DNA of 56,418 nt from Rhodocyclaceae bacterium UBA2250 (lineage in GTDB: Bacteria; Pseudomonadota; Gammaproteobacteria; Burkholderiales; Rhodocyclaceae): positions 1,365 to 57,782 of the forward strand of contig DDXW01000033.1 in NCBI GenBank assembly GCA_002347285.1, read 5' to 3'. A model generated the notes under the pieces. The model did no database searches. It worked only from the letters and a program-made list of their open reading frames with translations, and was not told the DNA's origin. The translations under genes and the position numbers were made by a program. Positions 22,717-30,446 of the stretch are shown piece after piece; positions within the stretch are counted from its first letter, which is position 1; every line of letters begins with the position of its first letter.

Positions 22717-24516
22717 GTGTGCGGCATCGCGGGTGAGCTGAGATTCGACGGGGAGCGGCCGCAGCGCGAGACGATCGCGCGCATGAACGCGCGGCTCGCG
22801 CGGCGCGGGCCGGACGCCGACGGCTACTGGGAGGACGGCCGGGGTGCGCCGGTCGCCTTCGGCCATCGCCGCTTGGCGATCATCGACCTGTCCGAGCGCT
22901 CGCGCCAGCCGATGGTCGATGAGGCCGCCGCCAATGGCAAGGGCCTGGCGCTGGTGTTCAACGGCACGATCTACAACTACCCCGAGCTGCGCAGCGTTCT
23001 CCACCAGCGCGGCCACGTATTCTTCTCCGACGGCGACACCGAGGTCATCCTGCGCGCCTACGCCGAGTGGGGCGAGGGCTGCGTCGAGCGTCTGCACGGC
23101 ATGTTCGCCTTCGCGCTGTGGGACGGCGCGCGCCAGAAGCTGTTCCTCGCGCGCGACCGGCTCGGCATCAAGCCGCTCTACTTCGCGCGCACCGACACGT
23201 TCTTCCGCTTCGCCTCGAACACCCAGGCGCTGCTCGCGGCCGGCGAGGTCGACACCGCCATCGACCCGGTCGCGCTGCATCACCAGTTCATGCTGCACGC
23301 CGCGGTGCCGCCGCCGTTCACCATCCTCAAGGGCATCCGCAAGCTCGAGCAGGGCACGACGCTGACCATCGACACCGCCGGCCGCACGACGGAGCGGCGC
23401 TACTGGTCGCTGGCCGCGCAACGCCCGGCCACTCCGCTCACTGAACACCAGTGGACGGAAGCGATCCATGCCGCCTTGCGCGAGGCGGTGCGGAAGCGGC
23501 TCGAGATCGCCGACGTCAAGGTCGGCGTGCTGCTGTCGGGCGGGCTCGATTCCTCGCTGCTGGTCGCGCTCGCCGCCGAGCAGGGCGTGCATGACCTGCT
23601 GACCTTCTCGATCGGCTTCGAGGACCACCCCGAGGAGCGCGGCCACGAGTTCGAATACTCGGACGCGGTGGCCGACTATTTCGGCACGCGCCACCACAAG
23701 TACGCGATCCCCAACAGCGAGGTGCTGCGCCGCATGCCCGAGGCGATCGACTGCATGGCCGAGCCGATGGTGAGCCAGGATGCCGTCTCGTTCTACCTGC
23801 TGGCCGAGCAGGTGAGCCGGACGGTCAAGGTGGTGCAGAGCGGCCAGGGCGCCGACGAGGTGTTCGCCGGCTACTCCTGGCACCCGAAAATGGCGGCCGA
23901 AGAGGGGCCCGCCATCGACCGCCTGCGCCGCCACTACTTCGACCGCGAGCACGGCGAGTTCGCCGCGATGATCGCGCCGCCCTGGCAGGTCGGCGACGTC
24001 ACCGCCGAGCGGCTCGCCGCCCAGCTCGCCCACCCCTGCGCCGACGAGTTCATCGACCAGCTGCTGCGCGCCGAGGCGACGCTGCTGGTCACCGACGACC
24101 CGGTCAAGCGCGTCGACAACATGACGATGGCCTGGGGGCTGGAGGCGCGCGTGCCCTTCCTCGACCACCAGCTCGTCGAGCTGGCCGCGCAGATGCCGCC
24201 GGAACTCAAGCTGGGATCGGGCGGCAAGCACGTGCTCAAGCGCATCGCGCGCGGCCTGCTGCCCGACCTCGTCATCGACCGGCCGAAGGGCTACTTCCCG
24301 ATGCCGGCGCTCAAGTTCGTGCGCGGCGACTTCCTCGAATTCATGCGCGCCATCCTCGATTCGGCCGCCTGCCGCAACCGGGGCCTCTACCAGCGCGCCT
24401 ACGTCGACAAGCTGCTCGCCGAGCCCGAAAAGCATCTGACCCGCATCCAGGGCAGCAAGCTCTGGCACCTCGCACTGCTCGAACTCTGGCTGCAGCGCAA
24501 CGTCGACGCCGCATGA
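22717..24516 (+). CDS. Asparagine-synthetase-like amidotransferase (NAGGN type)
   Basis: 599 residues from the GTG at 22717, chosen because it puts the nucleophile cysteine at position 2 (M-CGIAGEL). The glutaminase domain has RRGPDADGYW, GHRRLAIIDLS, FNGTIYNYPELR and SDGDTEVILRAY. The synthetase domain has the ATP pyrophosphate loop LLSGGLDSSLLVALA, then SGQGADEVFAGY and LEARVPFLDH. The match FNGTIYNY plus LHHQFMLHAAVPPPFTIL resembles N-acetylglutaminylglutamine amidotransferase (osmolyte NAGGN synthesis) more than plain AsnB; I favour that assignment but cannot prove it. The usual GNAT/ATP-grasp partner gene is not downstream, where the FecI cassette sits instead. The 3' end of this gene is duplicated in decayed form at about 30.0-30.1 kb. 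Confidence 0.82.
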   Translation: MCGIAGELRFDGERPQRETIARMNARLARRGPDADGYWEDGRGAPVAFGHRRLAIIDLSERSRQPMVDEAAANGKGLALVFNGTIYNYPELRSVLHQRGHVFFSDGDTEVILRAYAEWGEGCVERLHGMFAFALWDGARQKLFLARDRLGIKPLYFARTDTFFRFASNTQALLAAGEVDTAIDPVALHHQFMLHAAVPPPFTILKGIRKLEQGTTLTIDTAGRTTERRYWSLAAQRPATPLTEHQWTEAIHAALREAVRKRLEIADVKVGVLLSGGLDSSLLVALAAEQGVHDLLTFSIGFEDHPEERGHEFEYSDAVADYFGTRHHKYAIPNSEVLRRMPEAIDCMAEPMVSQDAVSFYLLAEQVSRTVKVVQSGQGADEVFAGYSWHPKMAAEEGPAIDRLRRHYFDREHGEFAAMIAPPWQVGDVTAERLAAQLAHPCADEFIDQLLRAEATLLVTDDPVKRVDNMTMAWGLEARVPFLDHQLVELAAQMPPELKLGSGGKHVLKRIARGLLPDLVIDRPKGYFPMPALKFVRGDFLEFMRAILDSAACRNRGLYQRAYVDKLLAEPEKHLTRIQGSKLWHLALLELWLQRNVDAA

Positions 24517-24539
24517 AACTCGGCGCTGACGGGGCGGCG
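24517..24539 (+). repeat. 24-bp stop-abutting repeat, copy D
   Basis: AACTCGGCGCTGACGGGGCG then GCG starts at the base after the amidotransferase TGA (24514-24516), in gene direction. It differs from consensus at two central bases. It marks the left boundary of the FecI-TonB-NosL cassette. Confidence 0.75.
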
Positions 24540-24628
24540 AACGACTGCCCTTGCGCCGCGACGATATGCCGCACCGGCTGCGCCGGTTTAGTCCATAAGA
24601 TCGCAGACTGGACACATTTGGCGCCGGC

Positions 24629-25126
24629 ATGCTCAGCAACGAAATCATCACCCATCTGTATCTCCGCCACATCGCCGCACTGCGCGGTTTCCTGGCGGCG
24701 CGCGTCGGCTGCCGCGAGACCGCCCGGGAGCTGGCCCACGAAAGTTTCGTGCGTCTGATGGCCCGCCCGAACGGCGAGTCGTTGCTCGATCCGCGTGCTT
24801 TCCTGTTCCGCATCGCGGACAACTTGGCCATCGACCACTGGCGTGCCCATCCGGTGCGTCTGGAACAGTTTTCGGATATCGCGGAACATGAGCACCTGGC
24901 GTCGGAAGCGCCGGGACCGGAGCGCCACGCCGCAGCGCGCCAGCAGCTCGAACGTCTTCGTCGGGCGGTGGAAGGGCTGCCGCCCCAGTGCCAACGCATC
25001 TTCGTCCGCCATAAGTTCGACGGCCTGACGCAGGCATCGATCGCATTGGAGCTTGGCATTTCGCTGAATGCGGTGGAGAAACATCTTATCCGTGCGCTGG
25101 TGCGCCTGCGCCAGTGCCTGGATTGA
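24629..25126 (+). CDS. fecI: FecI-family extracytoplasmic-function sigma factor
   Basis: A 165-residue sigma-70 family protein. Region 2 spans about residues 8-75 (HIAALRGFLAARVGCRETAR, ELAHESFVRLM, PRAFLFRIADNLAIDHWRAH). Region 4 spans about 108-160 (LERLRRAVEGLPPQCQRIFV, FDGLTQASIALELGISLNAV, EKHLIRALVRLRQCL). This is the standard iron-starvation sigma type that drives a TonB receptor gene after a signal from the receptor STN domain through FecR. FecR starts 10 bp downstream and the receptor follows. The preceding 88 bp between the 24-bp repeat and the ATG contain no obvious Fur box that I can defend. Confidence 0.93.
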   Translation: MLSNEIITHLYLRHIAALRGFLAARVGCRETARELAHESFVRLMARPNGESLLDPRAFLFRIADNLAIDHWRAHPVRLEQFSDIAEHEHLASEAPGPERHAAARQQLERLRRAVEGLPPQCQRIFVRHKFDGLTQASIALELGISLNAVEKHLIRALVRLRQCLD

Positions 25127-25136
25127 AGGAGACGGC

Positions 25137-26093
25137 GTGGCGGGACAGGAGCGCGCGCTTCCCGATGGCTCGGTGGCGGAACAGGCGGCGGCCTGGTTCC
25201 TGCGCCTGAACGACCCTTCCTGTTCTGACGCTGACCGGCGATCGTTCGATGCCTGGCTCGACGCCTCGGAACGACACGTCGAGGAATACCGCCGAATCCA
25301 GCATCTGTGGCGCCGGCTTGATGGTCTTGCCGGCAGCCGGCCGACGGGCCGTCCAGTTGGCCGCGCGGGCCGGATCGCCGCTTTCATGGCAGCCCTGGCC
25401 CTCGGGATCGGTCTCCTGATCGGCCAGCGCGTCGGTTCGCCTCCCGCCGGAACCGAGGAAACGATCGCCACTGCCGTCGGCGAAACGCGGAAAGTGGCGC
25501 TGACCGACGGCACGACGGTCGACCTGAATGCCGACTCGCGGCTGGTCGTGGCGTTCGATGCCGAAACGCGGCGCATCCGCGTCGAGCACGGCGAGGCGGT
25601 GTTCGCCGTGGCCGCCGATCCGGCGCGCCCCTTCGAGGTGCGCGCGGGCATCGGCATCTTGCGTGATATCGGCACGACATTCGACGTGGCGATGGCCGGC
25701 GCAGGCGTGACGGTGGGAGTGATCGAAGGCGCCGTGGAAGTGCGCTTGGCCGGCTCGGATGAAAGGGCGGTCATCGGCGGCGGCGAACGTATCGTGTATT
25801 CGCCGGCTGGCTTGTCGCGGTCCGGGCGCTTCGACGGGGAAGCGGCGACCGCCTGGCGTTCCGGCCGCTTCGTGTTCCGCGAAATGCCGCTGAACGAAGT
25901 GGTCGAGCAGTTGAACCGGCATCATCCGCGAAAGACCGTCTTGGCGGACGCCCGCCTCGCCCGCCTGCGCGTGAGCGGCGCATTCCGCATCACGGACCGG
26001 GAGGGGTTGCTGACCGCGATCGAGGCACTCTATCCCGTGCGCTGCGAAGAGGCGGACACTGAAACCCGGCTTGTTTCGAGGGGGCGAAGGTAA
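25137..26093 (+). CDS. fecR: FecR-family anti-sigma factor / signal transducer
   Basis: 318 residues from the GTG at 25137, chosen for AAGGAGA 7 bp upstream and spacing from fecI. The cytoplasmic N-terminal part (AAAWFLRLNDPS, RSFDAWLDASERHVEEYRRI) is the DUF4880 region that binds the sigma factor. A single transmembrane helix lies at about 80-100 (IAAFMAALALGIGLLIGQRV). The periplasmic FecR domain is at about 110-205 (GETRKVALTDGTTVDLNADS, ILRDIGTTFDVAMAGAGVTV). The C-terminal secretin/STN-like part (FREMPLNEVVEQLNRHHPRK) contacts the receptor signalling domain. It completes the receptor-FecR-FecI relay with its two neighbours. Confidence 0.92.
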   Translation: MAGQERALPDGSVAEQAAAWFLRLNDPSCSDADRRSFDAWLDASERHVEEYRRIQHLWRRLDGLAGSRPTGRPVGRAGRIAAFMAALALGIGLLIGQRVGSPPAGTEETIATAVGETRKVALTDGTTVDLNADSRLVVAFDAETRRIRVEHGEAVFAVAADPARPFEVRAGIGILRDIGTTFDVAMAGAGVTVGVIEGAVEVRLAGSDERAVIGGGERIVYSPAGLSRSGRFDGEAATAWRSGRFVFREMPLNEVVEQLNRHHPRKTVLADARLARLRVSGAFRITDREGLLTAIEALYPVRCEEADTETRLVSRGRR

Positions 26094-26192
26094 CGCGGCG
26101 CGGTCGATGTCAGGGTTTTCCCGTTTTTTTCGTCTTGGTTACTGACAGTCTCGCGCAGAGGCACTTCAAAGACCGGACGAAAAGGAAGGAAC

Positions 26193-28556
26193 ATGCAAGA
26201 CCGCATCCGTATCGCCGCCCTGCTGGCGGCGCTATTCGCCGCACCCGCGCTGGCCCAGCAGGCGCAATCCATCCGCATCGAGGCGCAGGATCTGTCCTCC
26301 GCCCTGCGCAAGCTCGCCGATCAAACCGGCATTCAGCTGCTGTTCGACGCCGACGAACTCAAGGGCGCCAGGACGCGCGGACTGAATGGAACCCTGACGG
26401 CGGAAGACGCGCTGCGTCGCTTGCTGGAGGGTTCGCGTTACAGTTACAAACCCACAGGCGCCGGCACCTTCGTCGTGCGGCCCCAGCCAAGAGCAGAAAT
26501 CACCCAGCCGGATGTCGTTTTGACGGAAGTAGTGGTCACGGCCGCCACGCGTACCCCGACGCCCCTGAGCAGCATACCGGCCTCAGTCGGCATCGTGACC
26601 CAGGATGATTTCGAGGAACAGCAGGCTGCAACGGTGTCCGCAGTATTGAAAAAGCTCCCCAACGTCGAATTTGGCGGCGGCCCGCGAGTCAATGGTGAAG
26701 TTCCAACCATTCGGGGCGTCTATGGTCCCTCCATCACCCTGCTGGTGGACGGTGCCCGCCAGAACGACACGACTTCTCCCGGCCTGAAGTCACCACTCTT
26801 CATCAACCCCTACTTTTTACGTCAGGTCGAAGTGTTGCGTGGCCCGGCGTCATCGTTGTATGGCTCGGGCGGCAACGGCGGCGTCATGACGTTCACCACA
26901 CTCTCCGCACGTGATCTGCTCGTTCCGGGACAGGTTATCGGTGGCGGCGCAAAGGCGGCCTACAACGATGCTGACAAGTCCTCCCGGCTGAACGCAAGAC
27001 TGTATGGCGGAAATGACGTGGCCGACGGTCTGATCGCTCTCGGTTCACACGACTGGAACAAGATCCGCCAGGGCGGCGGCAGCCATCTCGACCCAAACGA
27101 CGGCGAAGCCGCGACCGGGCTCGTCAAGCTGGGCATCCAACCGATTGCGGACGCCCGAATCGAACTCTCGCATCAGTTCTACAAAAGCGACAACCTGCAG
27201 GTGAATAACGCCCAGGCGACCGACTACCGCACGGCCAACTTGCCGATCGACAAGCCGGCAGTACAAATGACCCACGTCGACCAGACCAATACCGTACTGA
27301 AAGGCATGCTGGGCAACGTCGATGGGGCACCTGCCCTGATGGCCACGCTCTACAAGACAACCTTGCAGTACGAAGCGGACCGCAGCCCCGATCCTGCGAT
27401 CACCAATGTCCTCTACAGCAACACAAAAACCGATACCGATGGCGCAAGCCTTCAGGGTACCCATGTTTTTGACGGTGCCGGCTGGGGGCTGCACCGGGTA
27501 ACGGCAGGCATCGACTACTTCAGGGACAAGCAGACGGCGGTCAGCGCCACGACCACCAATCCTTCCGCACCGAGTTCGGTGACACGCAACGGTGAGCGCG
27601 AAGTGACGGGTGTCTTCATTCAGGACGAAATCGCGCTCGGCGGAGGTTGGAGCCTGACGCCCAGCCTGCGGTCCGACCGCTATGACGCCTCCGTGGCGGA
27701 TGGCAGTCTGGCGGACAACAGCGAAGGACGTGTCTCCCCCAAGATTTCGGTCGCTTGGCAAAGCGGCAGCGGCCTGATGCTCTATGGCAACCTCGGCGAA
27801 GCCTTCCGGGCGCCCACCATCGTCGAGCTCTACCAGAACCTGCCCTGCAACGCCTTCGTGCTCAACTGCTTCCAGCCGAATGACACCCTGAAGCCCGAGA
27901 TCGACCGGACCATCGAACTCGGAGCGAACTACGCGCGCAAATCGGCCCTCATCGAGGGCGACAGCCTGAAAGGGCGGGCGGCATGGTTCGATTCCCGCGT
28001 CACCGACCTCATCTACAACACCAACCTCGGCGGCAAGACCTTCACCGGAATTACACCTGCCCAGCAAACCACCTTCAACACAAACTGCGCCAACACCGGA
28101 TTGAACTGCAATTATCAATTCCAAAATGTGCCCGATGCCCGGCGCAAGGGGGTGGAAATCGAAGGTGGATACAGCCTCGGCAAATGGCAGTTCAACGCCG
28201 CCTACAGCCGCGTGCGCGTCGAAAATCGCGGCAACGGCAACAGGCTCTTCTCCCCGCCGGACAAGCTCGGTTTGCAAGTCCGCCGTCAGCTTCCCGCGCA
28301 GGACATGACGCTCTTCTGGAACACCACGGGCGTCGCAGCGCAAGATTATGACTCAACCGTGCAGCGCCGCCGGCCGGGCTATGCCACCCACGACGTGTTT
28401 GCCAGCTGGATGCCGACAGGACAGAAATTCAAGCTCGATGTGGGCGTCACCAACCTGTTCGATAAGCGCTACTCGGCCTATCAGTCTGCCAATGCCTACG
28501 CCTATACCTATCAGGAAGGCCGCAGCCTGAAGGTGGCCGTCAGCGCTGATTTCTGA
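26193..28556 (+). CDS. TonB-dependent receptor with STN signalling domain
   Basis: A 787-residue outer-membrane receptor. Signal peptide 1-21 (ending APALA), STN domain at about 27-95 (IRIEAQDLSSALRKLADQTG, LLEGSRYSYKPTGAGTFVVR), TonB box region TEVVVTAATR near residue 112, plug at about 120-235 (PNVEFGGGPRVNGEVPTIRG, QVEVLRGPASSLYGSGGNGG), then a 22-strand barrel ending in a terminal Phe (VAVSADF). Barrel signatures include YGNLGEAFRAPTIVELYQNL and FKLDVGVTNLFDKRYSAYQ. It belongs to the haem/haemoglobin-like or siderophore receptor group, but the substrate is not determined. Two close cysteine pairs lie in predicted outer loops (LPCNAFVLNCF and NTNCANTGLNCN). With NosL next to it, copper or a copper ligand is a possible cargo. 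STN plus fecIR indicates substrate-induced expression. Confidence 0.92.
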   Translation: MQDRIRIAALLAALFAAPALAQQAQSIRIEAQDLSSALRKLADQTGIQLLFDADELKGARTRGLNGTLTAEDALRRLLEGSRYSYKPTGAGTFVVRPQPRAEITQPDVVLTEVVVTAATRTPTPLSSIPASVGIVTQDDFEEQQAATVSAVLKKLPNVEFGGGPRVNGEVPTIRGVYGPSITLLVDGARQNDTTSPGLKSPLFINPYFLRQVEVLRGPASSLYGSGGNGGVMTFTTLSARDLLVPGQVIGGGAKAAYNDADKSSRLNARLYGGNDVADGLIALGSHDWNKIRQGGGSHLDPNDGEAATGLVKLGIQPIADARIELSHQFYKSDNLQVNNAQATDYRTANLPIDKPAVQMTHVDQTNTVLKGMLGNVDGAPALMATLYKTTLQYEADRSPDPAITNVLYSNTKTDTDGASLQGTHVFDGAGWGLHRVTAGIDYFRDKQTAVSATTTNPSAPSSVTRNGEREVTGVFIQDEIALGGGWSLTPSLRSDRYDASVADGSLADNSEGRVSPKISVAWQSGSGLMLYGNLGEAFRAPTIVELYQNLPCNAFVLNCFQPNDTLKPEIDRTIELGANYARKSALIEGDSLKGRAAWFDSRVTDLIYNTNLGGKTFTGITPAQQTTFNTNCANTGLNCNYQFQNVPDARRKGVEIEGGYSLGKWQFNAAYSRVRVENRGNGNRLFSPPDKLGLQVRRQLPAQDMTLFWNTTGVAAQDYDSTVQRRRPGYATHDVFASWMPTGQKFKLDVGVTNLFDKRYSAYQSANAYAYTYQEGRSLKVAVSADF

Positions 28557-28566
28557 GGATGTTGCG

Positions 28567-29175
28567 ATGAAGCGAAGAGAGTTGCTCAAGATGTCATTGT
28601 TCGCAAGCGGCGGTTTCGTCGTCACATCCGCCCGTGCCACCTGTGAAAAGGAAACGGACGGTACGCCGGCCCAGTTCCTGCCAAAGAAGCCGCCCGATCC
28701 CTCGCCTCAGGAGAACGACGTCGAAAAATATCCGACCTGCCCGTACTGCGGCATGGACCGCCGCTATAACCACGAGTCGCGGATGCTGATCCATTACGGC
28801 AACGATCTTCCCGATCCGCTCTGTTCCATCCATTGCGCCGTCATCAGCCTGGCCATCAACCTGTCGCTCGATCCGAAGGCGATCTATGTCGGTGACAATG
28901 CCATCGACGCCGCACCGCGCCCGCTGGTCGAGGTCAGCAAGGCAACCTTTCTCGTCGGCAGCGACTTGCCGGGCGTGATGACCTGGAACAGCAAGGTAGC
29001 CTACGGCAACGTCGAAGCGGCGACGGCGGCACAAAAAGCGCATGGCGGCAAGCTCATGGATTTCCAGCAGACGCTGAAAGTCTCATTTACCGATCTCGCG
29101 GACGATCTTGACCGGATGCGCAAGGCACGCGAGGAGCGACGCAGACGGGCCGCAAAAAAGCAGCAAGGGGGTTGA
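28567..29175 (+). CDS. NosL-like copper-binding protein
   Basis: A 202-residue protein starting 8 bp after the receptor stop. The N-terminus MKRRELLKMSLFASGGFVVT is an export signal with paired arginines. NosL features: CPYCGMDRRYNHESRMLIHY (the CxxCGM copper site near residue 60), then DPLCSIHCAVISLAIN, ending with a basic tail of KAREERRRRAAKK. Classical NosL carries Cu(I) to nitrous oxide reductase; here it is tied to a receptor and SUMF gene and is longer than lipoprotein NosL, with no lipobox. A role in periplasmic metal handling for imported metal is inferred. Its stop overlaps the start of the next gene, so the two are translationally coupled. Confidence 0.85.
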   Translation: MKRRELLKMSLFASGGFVVTSARATCEKETDGTPAQFLPKKPPDPSPQENDVEKYPTCPYCGMDRRYNHESRMLIHYGNDLPDPLCSIHCAVISLAINLSLDPKAIYVGDNAIDAAPRPLVEVSKATFLVGSDLPGVMTWNSKVAYGNVEAATAAQKAHGGKLMDFQQTLKVSFTDLADDLDRMRKAREERRRRAAKKQQGG

Positions 29176-29921
29176 GATTGACGCCGACATTGAAAACGCT
29201 TGCACTGCTCGTCGGCCTGTTGGGACTGGCAACAGCCAAGGCCGAGTCGCTCCGTGATTGCACGGAATGTCCCCAGATGGTCGCGCTCCCCGCCGGTAGT
29301 TTCCAGATGGGCATGGCCGGACGACCGGCGACCGAACCGGTGCGCACCGTGACCCTGCCGGCTTTCGCCATCGGCAGGACCGAAGTCACCCAAGGCCAAT
29401 GGTACGCGATCATGGGCGCCAATCCGAGCAGATTCCAGGTTTGCGGCAAAGACTGCCCGGTGGAACAGGTGACATGGACCGACGCCCAGGAGTTTGTCAG
29501 GCGTTTGAGCGCAAAGACCGGCAAAACCTACCGTCTGCCTTCGGAAGCCGAATGGGAATACGCCTGCCGTGCCGGGCAGCCGGGTCGCTACTGCGGCGGC
29601 GAAGATGCGGACAAACTGGCGTGGTATGGCGACGAGTACGGCAGCACCCACCCCGCGGGACAAAAACAGGCCAATGCCTGGGGGCTGCACGACATGAGCG
29701 GCAACGTCTGGGAATGGACCCAGGACTGCATGTACCCAAATTACCAGGGCGCCCCGACCGACGGATCGGCCAGGCAGGAGCCGGACTGCCGAGGCCGGGT
29801 CTTGCGCGGCGGTTCCTGGCTGAGTGGCCCGCAATACGGGCAAGCGGTGATCCGCTTCGGTTTCAAGCCGGATTTTCGCGCCGGTGATTTTGGATTTCGG
29901 GTGGTACGGGACGTCAGGTAA
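29172..29921 (+). CDS. SUMF/formylglycine-generating-enzyme-like protein, catalytic Cys absent
   Basis: About 249 residues from the TTG at 29172, which overlaps the NosL stop (TTGA). Signal peptide 1-24 (LALLVGLLGLATAKA). The SUMF/FGE fold is plain: MVALPAGSFQMGMAGRPATE, FAIGRTEVTQGQWYAIMGAN, YRLPSEAEWEYACRAGQPG, NAWGLHDMSGNVWEWTQDC and GRVLRGGSWLSGPQ. In true formylglycine-generating enzymes a Cys pair follows RGGS; here WLSGPQYGQAVIRFGF has none, so it is unlikely to make formylglycine. The family also includes ligand-binding or other oxidative proteins (PvdO, EgtB relatives). Coupling to NosL suggests a periplasmic partner in the same metal-related process. Confidence 0.87.
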   Translation: MRLTPTLKTLALLVGLLGLATAKAESLRDCTECPQMVALPAGSFQMGMAGRPATEPVRTVTLPAFAIGRTEVTQGQWYAIMGANPSRFQVCGKDCPVEQVTWTDAQEFVRRLSAKTGKTYRLPSEAEWEYACRAGQPGRYCGGEDADKLAWYGDEYGSTHPAGQKQANAWGLHDMSGNVWEWTQDCMYPNYQGAPTDGSARQEPDCRGRVLRGGSWLSGPQYGQAVIRFGFKPDFRAGDFGFRVVRDVR

Positions 29922-29996
29922 TCCCTCTCGCCCAAGCGTTCTTGGTCGGCTGGGACAAGGACGCCAGCTGCGTGCGGCGGTGCCGGAGGTTGGCGC

Positions 29997-30087
29997 CTTC
30001 ATGGCGACCCTCAGACGGTTGGCATCGACAGCCGCCTGCCGCAACCGGGGCATCTACCAGCGCGCCAACGTCGACGCCGTGCGTTAA
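29997..30087 (+). pseudogene. Decayed second copy of the amidotransferase 3' end
   Basis: From 30031 the DNA matches 24364-24408 of the amidotransferase gene (44 of 45-46 bases apart from two substitutions): translated AACRNRGIYQRANVDAVR versus AACRNRGLYQRAYVD. At the 8-mer ACGTCGAC it jumps to the match of 24500-24516, i.e. the true gene's last codons, then a stop and the 24-bp repeat. Exactly 99 bp between the two ACGTCGAC copies (24401 and 24500) are missing, an in-frame slippage deletion. Weaker similarity (FMATL versus FMRAIL) may extend the match to about 29997. No functional protein is expected. Confidence 0.8.
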
Positions 30088-30110
30088 AACTCGGCGCTGG
30101 CGAGGCGGCT
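30088..30110 (+). repeat. 24-bp stop-abutting repeat, copy E
   Basis: AACTCGGCGCTGGCGAGGCG then GCT follows the TAA (30085-30087) of the decayed amidotransferase end. Like copy D it has T in the GCGCTG core, as expected if D and E descend from one duplicated site. It closes the right flank of the cassette. Confidence 0.75.
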
Positions 30111-30141
30111 GGTCGCTCCACCCGCTATCATTCCGCCCGCC

Positions 30142-30441
30142 ATGAAAATCCACCAACTACCGATGGGCGCCCGCTTCGAATTCGAGGAGGCGGAGTACGT
30201 CAAGACCGGCCCGCTGCTGGCGACCGGCAAGGGCGGGCAGCGGCTGATCCCGAAGTATGCGGTGCTGCGTCCGCTCGACGCCGCGGCCCGGCCGGCCGGA
30301 CAGGCGCCGGAGTCCCTGCCGCGCGCCGCGGTGCTGGCGGCCTGCGAGCGTTTCGCTGCCGCCTGCGCGCCGCTGGTGCCGGCGGAGCGGCAGGACGAAC
30401 TGGCGGCGGCGCGCGCCGAATTCCTCAAGGCGCTGGGCTGA
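30142..30441 (+). CDS. Small conserved hypothetical protein (99 aa)
   Basis: Starts MKIHQLPMGARFEFEEAEYV and continues KTGPLLATGKGGQRLIPKYA, a compact beta-rich domain, then a helical C-terminal half rich in Ala and Glu. I recall similar short proteins in related bacteria but no known function. It is the first of a tight pair: the diguanylate cyclase starts 5 bp downstream. That spacing suggests cotranscription and perhaps a role linked to c-di-GMP signalling, which is inference only. Confidence 0.72.
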   Translation: MKIHQLPMGARFEFEEAEYVKTGPLLATGKGGQRLIPKYAVLRPLDAAARPAGQAPESLPRAAVLAACERFAAACAPLVPAERQDELAAARAEFLKALG

Positions 30442-30446
30442 GTTCC

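Larger units (their letters stand above)
24540..30030. mobile_element. Inserted FecI-FecR-TonB receptor-NosL-SUMF cassette
   Basis: Five same-strand genes lie between the real 3' end of the amidotransferase gene and a second decayed copy of that 3' end (30031-30110). The receptor, NosL-like and SUMF genes have visibly lower GC and more AT-rich codons than the flanks. No transposase or integrase is seen. The flanking duplication suggests insertion by recombination or a rearranged tandem duplication. The mobile nature is inferred. Confidence 0.5.

Noticed and set aside
21467..29175. NosD and NosL as parts of one nitrous oxide reductase cluster
   Set aside because: They are 6 kb apart in separate transcription units, with an amidotransferase gene and fecIR between, and no nosZ, nosF or nosY is present.
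29884..30087. A 67-residue protein ending AACRNRGIYQRANVDAVR
   Set aside because: Its tail is the duplicated amidotransferase end and its head overlaps the SUMF gene; it has no ribosome site, so it is treated as a remnant.
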